From CAZUYC01 sp964624475 (GTDB lineage Bacteria > Myxococcota_A > UBA9160 > SMWR01): a DNA stretch of 64,000 nucleotides. The notes under the pieces are model-generated. The model saw only the letters and a list, made by a program, of their open reading frames with translations, did no database searches and was not told the DNA's origin. This document shows, in pieces, positions 47,186 through 55,956 of this stretch. The stretch covers positions 1-64,000 of the forward strand of contig CAZUYC010000083.1 in NCBI GenBank assembly GCA_964624475.1, in the 5' to 3' direction. A program made the translations under genes and the position numbers. How positions within the stretch are numbered: position 1 is the stretch's first letter; the number at the start of each line of letters is the position of its first letter.

Positions 47186-49829
47186 GGGGAGCCGCGAGGC
47201 GCCCCGGGAATTCGAGGGCGAGGGGCGCGGCCTCGGGGGCGGCCTTCAGGCGGGCCTCCATCGCGCGCAGCGCCGCCGCGATCTCGGCCTGCGCGGCGCC
47301 GCACTCGCGCAGCGTGGCGCCGGCGAGCAGGAGCGCCGCCGCGCCGAGCATGCCGCCGGCCAGCCAGGCGCCGTCGAAGAGCGCCGCCGCGGCGAGCGCC
47401 GCGACGAGCAGCAGGAAGGGCAGGCGCCGCACGGCGGGCCAGACGCGGAAGCGCAGGAACTGGCGCCCGCGCCCGTGCTCCTCCACCGCCAGGAGCACGC
47501 GGGCCCGCCCGAAGGGGCCCCCGACGACGGAGAGATCGAAGGGATCGTAGTCGCCGCCCTGGCGCACCAGCGCGGGGGTCCGGCGCAGCGACTCGTCGAG
47601 CTCGCCGAGCCACTCCTGCGGGCTCCGCCAGCGCTCGCTCCAGAGCGTCGTCTGCCGGCGGCGCGGGAAGATCCAGCGCGAGAGCTTCCGGATCCGCCAC
47701 GGATCGAGCCCGTGGCGCAGGCGCCCCCACAGGCGGGCGGCGGGCTGGACGAGGTGGAGCAGCGCCACCAGGCCGCGCAGCCGCAGGCGCTGCGCGCGCG
47801 AGCGCCCGTCGCGGCGCAGCCTGGCGCGCGCGGCGCTCCGGATGGCCTGGAACAGAACCGTCGCGGCGGCGAACGCCAGCAGGGGCAGGGCGATCCGCAG
47901 CGGCCGCCAGGTGGCCGAGAGGCCGGCGAGCCCGCCGAGGAACACCGCGAGCAGGTACCACTCCGGGAGCAGTGTCAGCGAGAGCAGTCGCCCGGGCGCC
48001 GGCTGGTAGAGCGACTGGAACGGAGCGCTCCCGAAGACGCCCTGGTATACGCGTCCGACGCCGAGCAGCAGCGGCAGGGTCAGCCCCCGGCCGTAGATCC
48101 GCCCGCTCCAGGGGATGTGCGCGGCGCTGTTGTACTTCTGCGGCCACTTGCGTGCGAGCAGCGCCTCCGCCTTTCCGTAACCCACCTGCTGCTTCCAGTA
48201 GCGCCGCAGCGAGCCGCGCCGGTGGTGCCAGACGACGGCCGCCGGATGGAAGCCGAGGCGCCCGCCCGCCTCCTGGAGGCGCCAGCACAGGTCCACGTCG
48301 TCGCCGGCCGCCCGGAAGAGCGGATCGAATCCGCCGACGCGCTCGAGCCAGCTCTTCTCGAAGGCCATGTTGCAGCCTGGGATGTGCTCGGCCTCCCGGT
48401 CGGAGAGGAGCACGTGGCAGGGACCGCCCGGAGCATTGGCGACGCACTCCGCCACGGGCCCGTCCTCCGGCGGCAGCAGGTTCGGCCCCCCCACTCCGCA
48501 GAAGCCGCCCTCGCGGAAGGTGCGCACGAGGAAGGTGAGCCAGGCGGGGTCGGGGTAGGCGTCGTCGTCGATGTAGGCGACGATCGTCCCGGTGGCCGCG
48601 CGCAGGCCCACGTTGCGCGCGGCGGAGAGCCCCTGGTTCGGCGTCGATACGACCTCCGCGCCGTAGCCTCGGGCGATCGCCGCGGTGGCGTCGGTGGAGC
48701 CGTCGTCGACGACGATCACTTCGTAGTCGGGGTAGTCGAGCTTGGCCAGGCCGTCGAGCGTGTCGCGGATCGTGGCCTCGCCGTTGTAGCTGCAGCAGAC
48801 GACCGAGACGCGCGGCGCGTCCGCCACGGGTCGGACCGGCGCGTCGCCATACAAGCGCGTCAGCGCGGCGAGCGCGGGCTTGGGCCGGCGGTCGCGGGTG
48901 GTGAGCCCGAACGCCCAGTCGTGGATGTCCGCACCCCCGCAGTGCCACTCGTCGGTCCAGCCGAAGACGAACGCACCGGCACAGCCCGACTCGAAGGACT
49001 CGCGCACGAGCCACTCCACCACCTCCGCCTGCCGCTCCTCGCCGTGCCGAAGCGAGTCGACGCCGAGCTCGGCCATCACCAGGGGGCGCTCGTCCGCCAG
49101 GTTGTGCAGCCGCGCCAGATAGGACGAGAAGCGCTCGCGCGACTCGAGGTACACGTTGAAGGACACGAAGTCGAGGAAGGGGAGCTCCAGGTACTCCGTG
49201 GTCGGGTAGCTCACGTAGGTGACCAGCGCCTCGGGGCTCTCGTGCTTCGCGATCTCGAAGAGCCGCCGCAGCCAGGCCTCGGCCCGGCGCTTCCCGTACC
49301 AGCGCACGATCGAGGCCGGGACCTCGTTGCCGATGGCATAGGCCAGTACGGCCGGATGGCCGGCCGTGGCGCGCACGGCGGCGCGCACGATCTCGGACTT
49401 CGCCTTGGCCTCGCTCCGGCTCTCGAGGAAGGCCACGTGCTGCTCCCACCACATGCCGACGAGGACCCGCAGGCCGTGGGCCTGCGCGAGGTCGAGCAGC
49501 CAGCGGGGAGGCGCCGTGTAGACGCGCACGGTGTTGATCCCGGATGCGGCCATGCCCGCGAAGTCGCGGGCTACCTGCTCGGGCTCGGGGAAGAGGTCGC
49601 CGGCGGGGTTCGGGCGGAAGGTCCCGTAGCTCACTCCCCGCACGACGAGGCGCTCCGCGCCTGCGCGGAAGCCCCGCCCGTGCACTCGAACCGGCTCGAG
49701 CGGCAGCACGGGGCGCGGGACGGTCGGGCCCGAACCGTCTCCCGGGACCGGGACGACGGTCAGCCGCCTCGCGGCCCGGAACGTCTGCGTCGCTTCGGTC
49801 TGACCCCCCGCTTCCGGATCGCGCCGCAC
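47178..49829 (-). CDS. Glycoside hydrolase/GT2 glycosyltransferase fusion
   Basis: This 883-residue protein starts with a (beta/alpha)8 glycosidase-like domain (about 45-330): GVSYGTFRPNPAGD, INTVRVYTAPPRWLLDLA, the acid/base YAIGNEVP (Glu169) and the nucleophile MAELGVD (Glu254). A family-2 glycosyltransferase domain follows: VSVVCCSYNG, VIVVDDGSTD (DDG at 375), YIDDDAYPDP (DxD at 421) and GDDVDLCWRL. About two membrane segments and a soluble C-terminal region come after. The fusion could trim and extend the same chain. The start is GTG preceded by GGGAGGG, the first gene of the seven-gene operon. Confidence 0.85.
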   Translation of the reverse strand: MRRDPEAGGQTEATQTFRAARRLTVVPVPGDGSGPTVPRPVLPLEPVRVHGRGFRAGAERLVVRGVSYGTFRPNPAGDLFPEPEQVARDFAGMAASGINTVRVYTAPPRWLLDLAQAHGLRVLVGMWWEQHVAFLESRSEAKAKSEIVRAAVRATAGHPAVLAYAIGNEVPASIVRWYGKRRAEAWLRRLFEIAKHESPEALVTYVSYPTTEYLELPFLDFVSFNVYLESRERFSSYLARLHNLADERPLVMAELGVDSLRHGEERQAEVVEWLVRESFESGCAGAFVFGWTDEWHCGGADIHDWAFGLTTRDRRPKPALAALTRLYGDAPVRPVADAPRVSVVCCSYNGEATIRDTLDGLAKLDYPDYEVIVVDDGSTDATAAIARGYGAEVVSTPNQGLSAARNVGLRAATGTIVAYIDDDAYPDPAWLTFLVRTFREGGFCGVGGPNLLPPEDGPVAECVANAPGGPCHVLLSDREAEHIPGCNMAFEKSWLERVGGFDPLFRAAGDDVDLCWRLQEAGGRLGFHPAAVVWHHRRGSLRRYWKQQVGYGKAEALLARKWPQKYNSAAHIPWSGRIYGRGLTLPLLLGVGRVYQGVFGSAPFQSLYQPAPGRLLSLTLLPEWYLLAVFLGGLAGLSATWRPLRIALPLLAFAAATVLFQAIRSAARARLRRDGRSRAQRLRLRGLVALLHLVQPAARLWGRLRHGLDPWRIRKLSRWIFPRRRQTTLWSERWRSPQEWLGELDESLRRTPALVRQGGDYDPFDLSVVGGPFGRARVLLAVEEHGRGRQFLRFRVWPAVRRLPFLLLVAALAAAALFDGAWLAGGMLGAAALLLAGATLRECGAAQAEIAAALRAMEARLKAAPEAAPLALEFPGRLAAPHA

Positions 49830-49977
49830 TATCCCTCCCCCGCACTCCGCAGAATCGGGTCTATTTCAACACTATAAGTGGCGATGAGTGGGTATTTCAC
49901 CTCAATTCATGCGGCAGAATCAACGAAAAAAGTGGGAATGCCGGGACGAGGTCGATCCCCCAGGGGCAGGAGTGGGG
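49830..49977 (-). promoter_or_regulatory. AT-rich leader before the glycan operon
   Basis: This 148-base gap is markedly AT-rich for this genome (runs such as CAACGAAAAAAG and TATTTCAACACTATAAG). It is the presumed promoter of the operon running from 49829 down to 39975. TATAGT on the minus strand (around 49874) could serve as a -10 box, but no well-spaced -35 was found. No RNA gene is recognisable. It also marks the 3' end of the pump operon, which stops at 49978. Confidence 0.4.
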
Positions 49978-51228
49978 CTACTCGAAACGGAGGGCGCTGA
50001 TCGGGTCCATGCGGGCCGCCCGCTGCGCCGGGTAGATCCCGAAGACGATCCCGATCAGCGCGGAGATGCCGAAGGCGGCGGTGGTGGCGAGCGGCGAGAG
50101 GGCGGTCTCCCAGCCCGCGAAGAGGTTGATGCCGCGGGCCATCGCGAAGCCCACGACGATCCCGACCAGACCGCCGGAGGCGCTGATCAGCACGGTCTCG
50201 ATCAGGAACTGCGCCAGGATCGCCCGGCGCGGGGCGCCCACGGCGCGGCGGATCCCGATCTCGCGCGTGCGCTCGGTCACGGTCGTGAGCATCACGTTCA
50301 TGATCCCGATGCCGCCGACCAGGAGCGAGATGGCCGCGATCGACCCCATCACGACGTTGAAGACGCGCTGCGTGCTCTGGGCCTGGGCCAGGAGCTCCGC
50401 CGGCACCACGACCTCGAAATCCGCGACGTCGTGGTGCGCCCGGCGGATGAGCCGGCTCACGATCGCCGCCACCGCCGCAACCCGCTCGGCCTCGTCCACC
50501 TGGATCGCCAGCTCGTCGAGGGCCCCCTCCGCTCGCGCCAGCGGGAAGCGGGCGGTGGCGGTGGTGATGGGGACGTGGACGTCCCGGTTGATGTCGCGCA
50601 CGCGGATCGCGCTGGCGCGCCCCTCGCGCACGTGCCGGGGCTCCATCACGCCCACCACGGTGAAGTGGTCGTCGCCGATCCGGATCCGGCGGCCGAGGGG
50701 GTGCTGGAGGCCGAAGAGCTCCTGAGCGACGCCGGCTCCGATCACCGCCACGCGTTTCGCGTCCGCCACGTCGAGGTCGGAGAGGAAGCGGCCCTGGCCC
50801 GTGCGAAAGTCGGTCACCGCCGCGTAGGCGGCGTTGGTCCCGACCACGCGCGCCGTGCTCTCGCGCCCGCGCAACAGCACGGGAGCATCCACGAAGCGCA
50901 CCGGCGCGAGCCCCGCGAGGTCGGGGAGGCTCGCGCGGATCAGCTCCGCGTCCGCGGTGGAGAGCCCCCGCGAGCCCTTCTGCTCCGCCTCCTCCCGGGC
51001 CTTGCCGACGAGGGAGAGCTGGCTCACGCGGATGTTGTTGGTGCCGAGCAGCCGGATCTGCTCCACCGCCTCGCGGCGCGCGCCGCCGGCGATGGCGAGC
51101 ATCGCGACGACCGCGGCCACCCCGAAGATCACGCCGAGCATCGTGAGCGCCGAGCGCAGCTTGTGGGCCTGGATGCTGCGCAGCCCGACGCGGGCGTTCT
51201 CGAGGTGCTCGATCGGGACGAGGCTCAT
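49978..51228 (-). CDS. MacB-like FtsX-fold ABC permease
   Basis: This 416-residue permease has one N-terminal transmembrane helix (LRSALTMLGVIFGVAAVVAML), a periplasmic MacB core of about 220 residues, and three C-terminal transmembrane segments (MGSIAAISLLVGGIGIMNVMLTTVTERTREIGIRRAVGA, the FtsX hallmark). In standard MacB this domain is fused to the ATPase; here the ATPase is encoded separately. Its ATG overlaps the ATPase gene by four bases. With MacA-like and TolC-like proteins in the same operon it should form a tripartite export pump. Confidence 0.88.
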   Translation of the reverse strand: MSLVPIEHLENARVGLRSIQAHKLRSALTMLGVIFGVAAVVAMLAIAGGARREAVEQIRLLGTNNIRVSQLSLVGKAREEAEQKGSRGLSTADAELIRASLPDLAGLAPVRFVDAPVLLRGRESTARVVGTNAAYAAVTDFRTGQGRFLSDLDVADAKRVAVIGAGVAQELFGLQHPLGRRIRIGDDHFTVVGVMEPRHVREGRASAIRVRDINRDVHVPITTATARFPLARAEGALDELAIQVDEAERVAAVAAIVSRLIRRAHHDVADFEVVVPAELLAQAQSTQRVFNVVMGSIAAISLLVGGIGIMNVMLTTVTERTREIGIRRAVGAPRRAILAQFLIETVLISASGGLVGIVVGFAMARGINLFAGWETALSPLATTAAFGISALIGIVFGIYPAQRAARMDPISALRFE

Positions 51229-51959
51229 CGGCGTCGCACCGCCACCTCGAGGGCATCGACGAGCTCGAGGCACTCGGCGCCGCGCAGCTCCCGCTCGATC
51301 TGGCCGTCCTGCATCTGGATCACCCGCTCGGCGCGACGGGCCTTGGTGACGTCGTGTGTCACCACCACCACGGTCACCCCCTCGGCGTGGAGCTGCTCGA
51401 GGATGCGGGTGATCTCCTCCCCGGTGCGGCGATCGAGGTTGCCGGTGGGCTCGTCCGCGAGCAGCAGGTCCGGGCGCGTCACCAGGGCGCGCGCGATCGC
51501 GACGCGCTGGCATTCGCCTCCCGAGAGCTCGTTCGGGCGGTGCGCGCGGCGGCCGCCGAGGCCGACGCGCTCGAGCACCTCCCGGGCGAGTCGGCTCCGG
51601 AGCTCCCGCTGCGCGCCGGCGTAGACGAGCGGGACCTCGACGTTCTCCTGCACCGAGAGCTGGGGGATCAGGTGGAAGGCCTGGAAGACGAAGCCGATCC
51701 TGCGGTTGCGCAGGCGCGAGAGCGCGTCGTCCGGGAGCTCCTCGACCGGGGTGCCGTCGAGCCAGCAGCGGCCCGAGCTGGGGCGGTCGAGGCAGCCCGC
51801 GATGTGCATCAGCGTGGACTTGCCCGACCCCGAGGGCCCGATCACCGCCAGGTACTCGCCGCGCTGCACCGATACGCTGACGCCGCGCAGGGCGAGCAGC
51901 TGCGAGCCCCCCATCGGGTAGGACTTGTGGACCCCCTCGAGCCGGATCAGCGCCTCCAC
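51225..51959 (-). CDS. MacB/LolD-like ABC ATPase
   Basis: This 244-residue ATPase has Walker A IGPSGSGKSTLM (41-51), signature LSGGECQRVAIARAL, and Walker B LLLADEPTGNLDRRTGEEI. This is the LolD/MacB family pattern. It energises the separate FtsX-like permease encoded just after it. It lies 8 bases downstream of the membrane-fusion adaptor gene and overlaps the permease start. A standalone ATPase makes it look like a lipoprotein or small-molecule exporter. Confidence 0.9.
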   Translation of the reverse strand: MEALIRLEGVHKSYPMGGSQLLALRGVSVSVQRGEYLAVIGPSGSGKSTLMHIAGCLDRPSSGRCWLDGTPVEELPDDALSRLRNRRIGFVFQAFHLIPQLSVQENVEVPLVYAGAQRELRSRLAREVLERVGLGGRRAHRPNELSGGECQRVAIARALVTRPDLLLADEPTGNLDRRTGEEITRILEQLHAEGVTVVVVTHDVTKARRAERVIQMQDGQIERELRGAECLELVDALEVAVRRR

Positions 51960-51967
51960 CGGGATTC

Positions 51968-53194
51968 TCAGGGCGCCTGGGGCAGGCCGAGCAGGAGCAG
52001 GTCGCCCTCCTCGACGCCCGACGCGATGATCGCCAGCCGGTCGGTGCTCCCGCCGAGCACGACCGCCAGCTTGCGCGGACGGCCGTCCTGCTTCGCGTAG
52101 ACGACCGCCTGATCCTGCTCGTCCACGAAGACGGCGGCGATCGGTACGGAGAGGACCTGCGGGTTCTCGCTGACGAGGATCTCGACCGTCGTGCTGAGCC
52201 CGGGCTTCAGGCGTTCGTCCTGGTCGAGGACCTGGATCCCGACGTCGAAGATCTTGACCCCGATCGGCTGCCCGCTCACCCGGGAGATCTTCTGCCGCGC
52301 CAGCGACGCGATCGAGACGACCTCGCCGCGAAAGACCGCGTCGGGGTAGGCGTCGAGGCGCAGCTCCACCGGGCTCGCGACGCGCACCTTGGCGAGGTCG
52401 AACTCGCTGATCTCGGTGTCCACGCGCATGCTCGTGGGGTCGGGGAGGTAGATCAGCGGCATGCCCTCGAAGGGGATCACGCCGACGCTGATCTTGCGCG
52501 GGTTCGCGGCGTCGCCGGTCGTGGCGTAGACGACCACGCCATCGCGAGGGGCGTGCACGAAGCCCTCGTCGAGCTTGCGATCCTGCTGTTCGACCTCGTG
52601 CTGCGCCCGCTCCACGTTGGCGCGAGCCGCGTCCACGGAGGCCTCGAAGGAGCGCGTGGAGGCCTTCACCTCCTGGTGGGCGAGCCGCGCGGCGTCGAGC
52701 TCGTTGCGGTTCACGAAGCCCTTCTCGGCCAGCTCGGGGAGCGAGGCGTACTCGAGCCGCGCCCTCTCCTGGGCGGCCTGCTGGGCCTCGAGCTGACCGA
52801 GCGCCTTCGAGAGGTCCGCGCGCGCGATCGCCAGGGCCGACTCCGCGGAAGACTTCGCGATCTCGTACTTCTGGGACTCGAAGCGGACCAGCAGGTCGCC
52901 TTCCTTCACGCGCGTGCCCTCGGGCACGAGCCAGATGATCTGCTTGTCGTTGGTCGCGGTCACCGTCGCCTGCTGCTCGGCGCGCAGCTCGCCGGACTCG
53001 ACGATGGTGATGCGCACGTCGCCCCGCTGCACCCGCGCGGTCGGGATGCGGTCGAGGTCGGCGTCCTGGCCTCGCGCGTGCGCGAGCGCCACGCCCAGCG
53101 CCAGCGCGCCCGCCGCGGCGATGGCGGCGACCGCCGGCCGCGCGCGCAGGCGGGTCGCGAGCTCGCGGAGCCGGTTCGAGCGGGCATCCCCCAT
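51968..53194 (-). CDS. MacA/HlyD-like periplasmic adaptor
   Basis: This 408-residue membrane-fusion protein has an N-terminal membrane anchor (VAAIAAAGALALGVALAHA) and a biotinyl-lipoyl half (VPEGTRVKEGDLLVRFES). An alpha-helical hairpin follows with repeated Ala/Glu/Gln (residues about 105-205), then the second lipoyl half (EGFVHAPRDGVVVYATTGD) and beta-barrel parts. It bridges the inner-membrane permease and the TolC-like channel. The ATG is preceded by GGGAGGAC. It sits 17 bases after the TolC-like gene and 8 before the ATPase gene. Confidence 0.88.
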   Translation of the reverse strand: MGDARSNRLRELATRLRARPAVAAIAAAGALALGVALAHARGQDADLDRIPTARVQRGDVRITIVESGELRAEQQATVTATNDKQIIWLVPEGTRVKEGDLLVRFESQKYEIAKSSAESALAIARADLSKALGQLEAQQAAQERARLEYASLPELAEKGFVNRNELDAARLAHQEVKASTRSFEASVDAARANVERAQHEVEQQDRKLDEGFVHAPRDGVVVYATTGDAANPRKISVGVIPFEGMPLIYLPDPTSMRVDTEISEFDLAKVRVASPVELRLDAYPDAVFRGEVVSIASLARQKISRVSGQPIGVKIFDVGIQVLDQDERLKPGLSTTVEILVSENPQVLSVPIAAVFVDEQDQAVVYAKQDGRPRKLAVVLGGSTDRLAIIASGVEEGDLLLLGLPQAP

Positions 53195-53211
53195 GGCGTC
53201 CTCCCGGGGCT

Positions 53212-54768
53212 TCAGAGCGGCCCGGCGATCCGGGCCTCGAGGCGCGCCAGCCCGTTGGTGTAGTCCACGACCGCGGCGAGCAGGTCGCTCTCCGCGTCGA
53301 CGAGGTCCTCCTGCGCGTCGGTCACGTCGAAGTTGTCCGCGATCCCGCGCTGGTAGCGGACCTGCGCGATCTCGAGCTTGCGGCGGGCCTGCTCCACCTT
53401 GTCCGTCTGCGCCTCGAGCTCCTCGAGGTTCTCGCGCAGGTTGATCTCCTCGGAGCGCACCTCGAGCTCGATCAGGCGGCGCTGGTTCTCGAGCTCGCGC
53501 TCGATGCGCGCGTAGTGGAGCGAGGCCTCGCGCAGGCGTTCCCGCGCCGCCACGTTGCCGAAGGGGACCTCGAACTCGAGGCCGGCGATCCATTGCTGGC
53601 TGCCGAAGCCCCAGACCCGACGCGCGGAGGTGTCGTTTTCGTCGCGCCGGAAGACCCCCACCAGGTCGAGCTTCGGCAGCGTCGCGTTGCCGGCCACCCG
53701 GACCAGGAGGGCGCTCTGTTCCAGCCGATAGAGGATCTCCCGGATCTCGGGACGGTAGGCCAGCGCCTGCTCGATCCACGCCCCGAGGCGCAGCTCGACG
53801 GGCTCGAACGGGATGATCGCGTCGACGGGCTTCAGGTACTCGCCGATCGCGAGGCCGAGCACGTCCCGCAGCGCGAGCTGCGCGAGATCGAGCGCGCCGC
53901 GCCGCGACGCCAGGTCCGAGAGGTCGTCGGAGAGCTGGATCTCGGCCGAGACGATGTCGCGCTGGCTGGCGCGCCCCGCGCGGAAGAGCGCCTGCGAGGC
54001 CTCGATCAGCTGGCGGTCGCGCCCGATCGCCTGCTCGCTCACCTGGATCAGGCGCTCGGCCAGGATCGCGTTGTAGTAGGCCTGCTTGGCCTCGGCGGTC
54101 ACCAGCAGGACCTGCGCGCGCAGCTGCGACTCGAAGATCCCGAGCGTGTACTCGGCGTCCTGGATCGGGGCGGTGGCCACGTAGCTGCGCCCGCCGCGCA
54201 TGAGCGGCTGGCGCAGCTCGATCTGCGCTCCGCCCTCGATCACATCGTTCCCGCCGAACTCGTTGCCGGCCTCGCGCAGGGCGTCCACGCCGAGCGTGAT
54301 CTGGGCGCCGGTCGGGAGCTCCTGGCGCACGAAGACCCGCGCGAGCTGGCTGCGGTCGCTCTCCGCGCCCGACTCCTTCACGATCGCGCCGTCGTCCGCG
54401 ACCTCGAGGGGATCCCGGACCCGCGCGTCGCTGGCGAGGAAGTTCATGCCGGGGGTCGGGTGGAAGAAGGCGCGCCTCGCGGGAACCTCGCGCTCGGCGA
54501 TGTCGCGGTCGAGCTCCGCGACCTGCAGCCGCAGGTTGTGCTCGAGCGCGAGCCGGATGGCTTCCTCGAGGCCGACCAGCCGGACCGCCGCGTCGCCGGA
54601 GGCGCCGGCCCCGCGCTCGCCCCGGGTACCCTCGATCGCGCTGCGCAGGGCCCTCGTGTCGATCTCCGAGGCGCGCCCGATGTCGAGCTCCGGCGCGGGG
54701 GCCCCCGGCGCGCTTCCCGCCACCACGAGCCCCAAGATCGCCTGCGCCACACACCGCGTCCCGCGCAA
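53212..54768 (-). CDS. TolC-like outer membrane efflux protein
   Basis: This 518-residue outer-membrane efflux protein has a signal peptide (VAQAILGLVVAGSAPGAPA) and two repeated OEP domains, each with long coiled helices. Repeat marks include RLVGLEEAIRLALEHNLRLQ (first) and AELELR/RYQRGIADNFDVTDAQEDL (second). It forms the exit channel for the pump with MacA-like and MacB-like parts. A TTG start at 54768 is supported by GGAGG five bases upstream; GTG seven codons later is an alternative. Confidence 0.87.
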   Translation of the reverse strand: MRGTRCVAQAILGLVVAGSAPGAPAPELDIGRASEIDTRALRSAIEGTRGERGAGASGDAAVRLVGLEEAIRLALEHNLRLQVAELDRDIAEREVPARRAFFHPTPGMNFLASDARVRDPLEVADDGAIVKESGAESDRSQLARVFVRQELPTGAQITLGVDALREAGNEFGGNDVIEGGAQIELRQPLMRGGRSYVATAPIQDAEYTLGIFESQLRAQVLLVTAEAKQAYYNAILAERLIQVSEQAIGRDRQLIEASQALFRAGRASQRDIVSAEIQLSDDLSDLASRRGALDLAQLALRDVLGLAIGEYLKPVDAIIPFEPVELRLGAWIEQALAYRPEIREILYRLEQSALLVRVAGNATLPKLDLVGVFRRDENDTSARRVWGFGSQQWIAGLEFEVPFGNVAARERLREASLHYARIERELENQRRLIELEVRSEEINLRENLEELEAQTDKVEQARRKLEIAQVRYQRGIADNFDVTDAQEDLVDAESDLLAAVVDYTNGLARLEARIAGPL

Positions 54769-54847
54769 CGCCGCCTCCGCGCCCCTTCGTGAGTGCCTTT
54801 TCCCCGCGGATCGGTGGCGCCGGCCTCGGGTGCGGGATCGGCGGGGG

Positions 54848-55837
54848 CTAGGAGCGGACGTCGAGGGCGAGCGGCTGCGCGCGAGGAGGCTCGCCGTGGG
54901 CCGGGGCCGGCTCGTGGGGGTCGGTCGCGGCGGCGGGCGCCGGTGTCTCGCACGCGGCCGCCGCCGGATGCAGGATCTCGAGCACCTCCTCGGCCAGGTG
55001 CTGCATCTGGCGGTGGACGATCGAGCCGCGGGCCGCGTGCAGGATGGTCTTCGCGGCGTGGGCCGGGTTCGTGGCGAGCGACTCCACCTTGGGGCTGCTC
55101 GACAGGAAGGTCTCGAGCAGGGGATGCCCCCGGCTGCGCACCTCCGCGAGCAGGAGCGAGAGGACGTCGCGCACCTCCCCTTCCGTGTAACGGATCCGCA
55201 GGTCGACGAGCGAGAGCAGGATCCGGGCGCTCTCGGGCGGTCGCTTCCAGGCCGCCAGCAGATCGAAGACCTTCCGCGCCTCGAACAGGGAGCCGAGGTC
55301 CCGGGCCAGCACCAGCGCGAGGTCGCTCGCGACGAGCGCGTTCTGGGTCAGGATCTCGAGGTCGCTCTTGGTGTCGATCACGACGAGCCCCCGCCACTCC
55401 GTGCGCAGGAGCGCCGCGTGGAGGTGTGCGGGGTCGTCGATCTCGCGCTTGAGCTCCCCGATCCGCCGGCTCGTCGGCAGGTAGTGCACGCCGTAGTGGC
55501 CGAGGCGGATCGCCGCGGAGAGCGAGCCGCTGCGGAGCGCGTCGAGGACCGTCGGCTGCGACGCGGCGGGCTCGATCGCGAACATGCGATCGATCGCATC
55601 CTGATCGTCGAGGCCGAGCAGCAGGATGGGCAGGTCCTCGCGCATCGCGCGCAGGTAGACGGCCAGGTTGGTCGCGACGGTGGTCTTCCCGACGCCCCCC
55701 TTGTTGCTCACGACCGCGAGCACGCGGAAGGGGCGGCGCTCGCGGCCGAGCTCCCCGGGGGTGCGAGGGCGCAGGATCTCGCGCGGCCGCAGCCGGGATT
55801 CGTCCGCCCTGCGCACGGCGTCGAAGAAGCGGCTCAC
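54848..55837 (-). CDS. ParA/MinD-like P-loop ATPase
   Basis: This 329-residue protein has the deviant Walker A motif of ParA/MinD proteins, NKGGVGKTTVATN (about 45-57). LLGLDDQDAIDRMF is the switch region, WRGLVVIDTKSDLEI the Walker B region, and a long helical C-terminus follows. The C-terminal tail is Pro/Ala-rich and disordered. I chose GTG at 55837 because AGGAGGAG sits six bases upstream; an ATG at 55858 would include that sequence. Such ATPases position cargo or act as switches. It is the second gene of the operon feeding the export pump, about 80 bases before the TolC-like gene. Confidence 0.8.
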   Translation of the reverse strand: MSRFFDAVRRADESRLRPREILRPRTPGELGRERRPFRVLAVVSNKGGVGKTTVATNLAVYLRAMREDLPILLLGLDDQDAIDRMFAIEPAASQPTVLDALRSGSLSAAIRLGHYGVHYLPTSRRIGELKREIDDPAHLHAALLRTEWRGLVVIDTKSDLEILTQNALVASDLALVLARDLGSLFEARKVFDLLAAWKRPPESARILLSLVDLRIRYTEGEVRDVLSLLLAEVRSRGHPLLETFLSSSPKVESLATNPAHAAKTILHAARGSIVHRQMQHLAEEVLEILHPAAAACETPAPAAATDPHEPAPAHGEPPRAQPLALDVRS

Positions 55838-55956
55838 GGATCTCCTCCTGCGTGGCATCGGAGACGAGGCCGCGGCGTCCGGTGGGAGGCGCCGGTGCCT
55901 CGATCCTATCACGGATCGACGTGGGACCTCGCGGGGCCCGCCGCGCGGTGGCGCGC

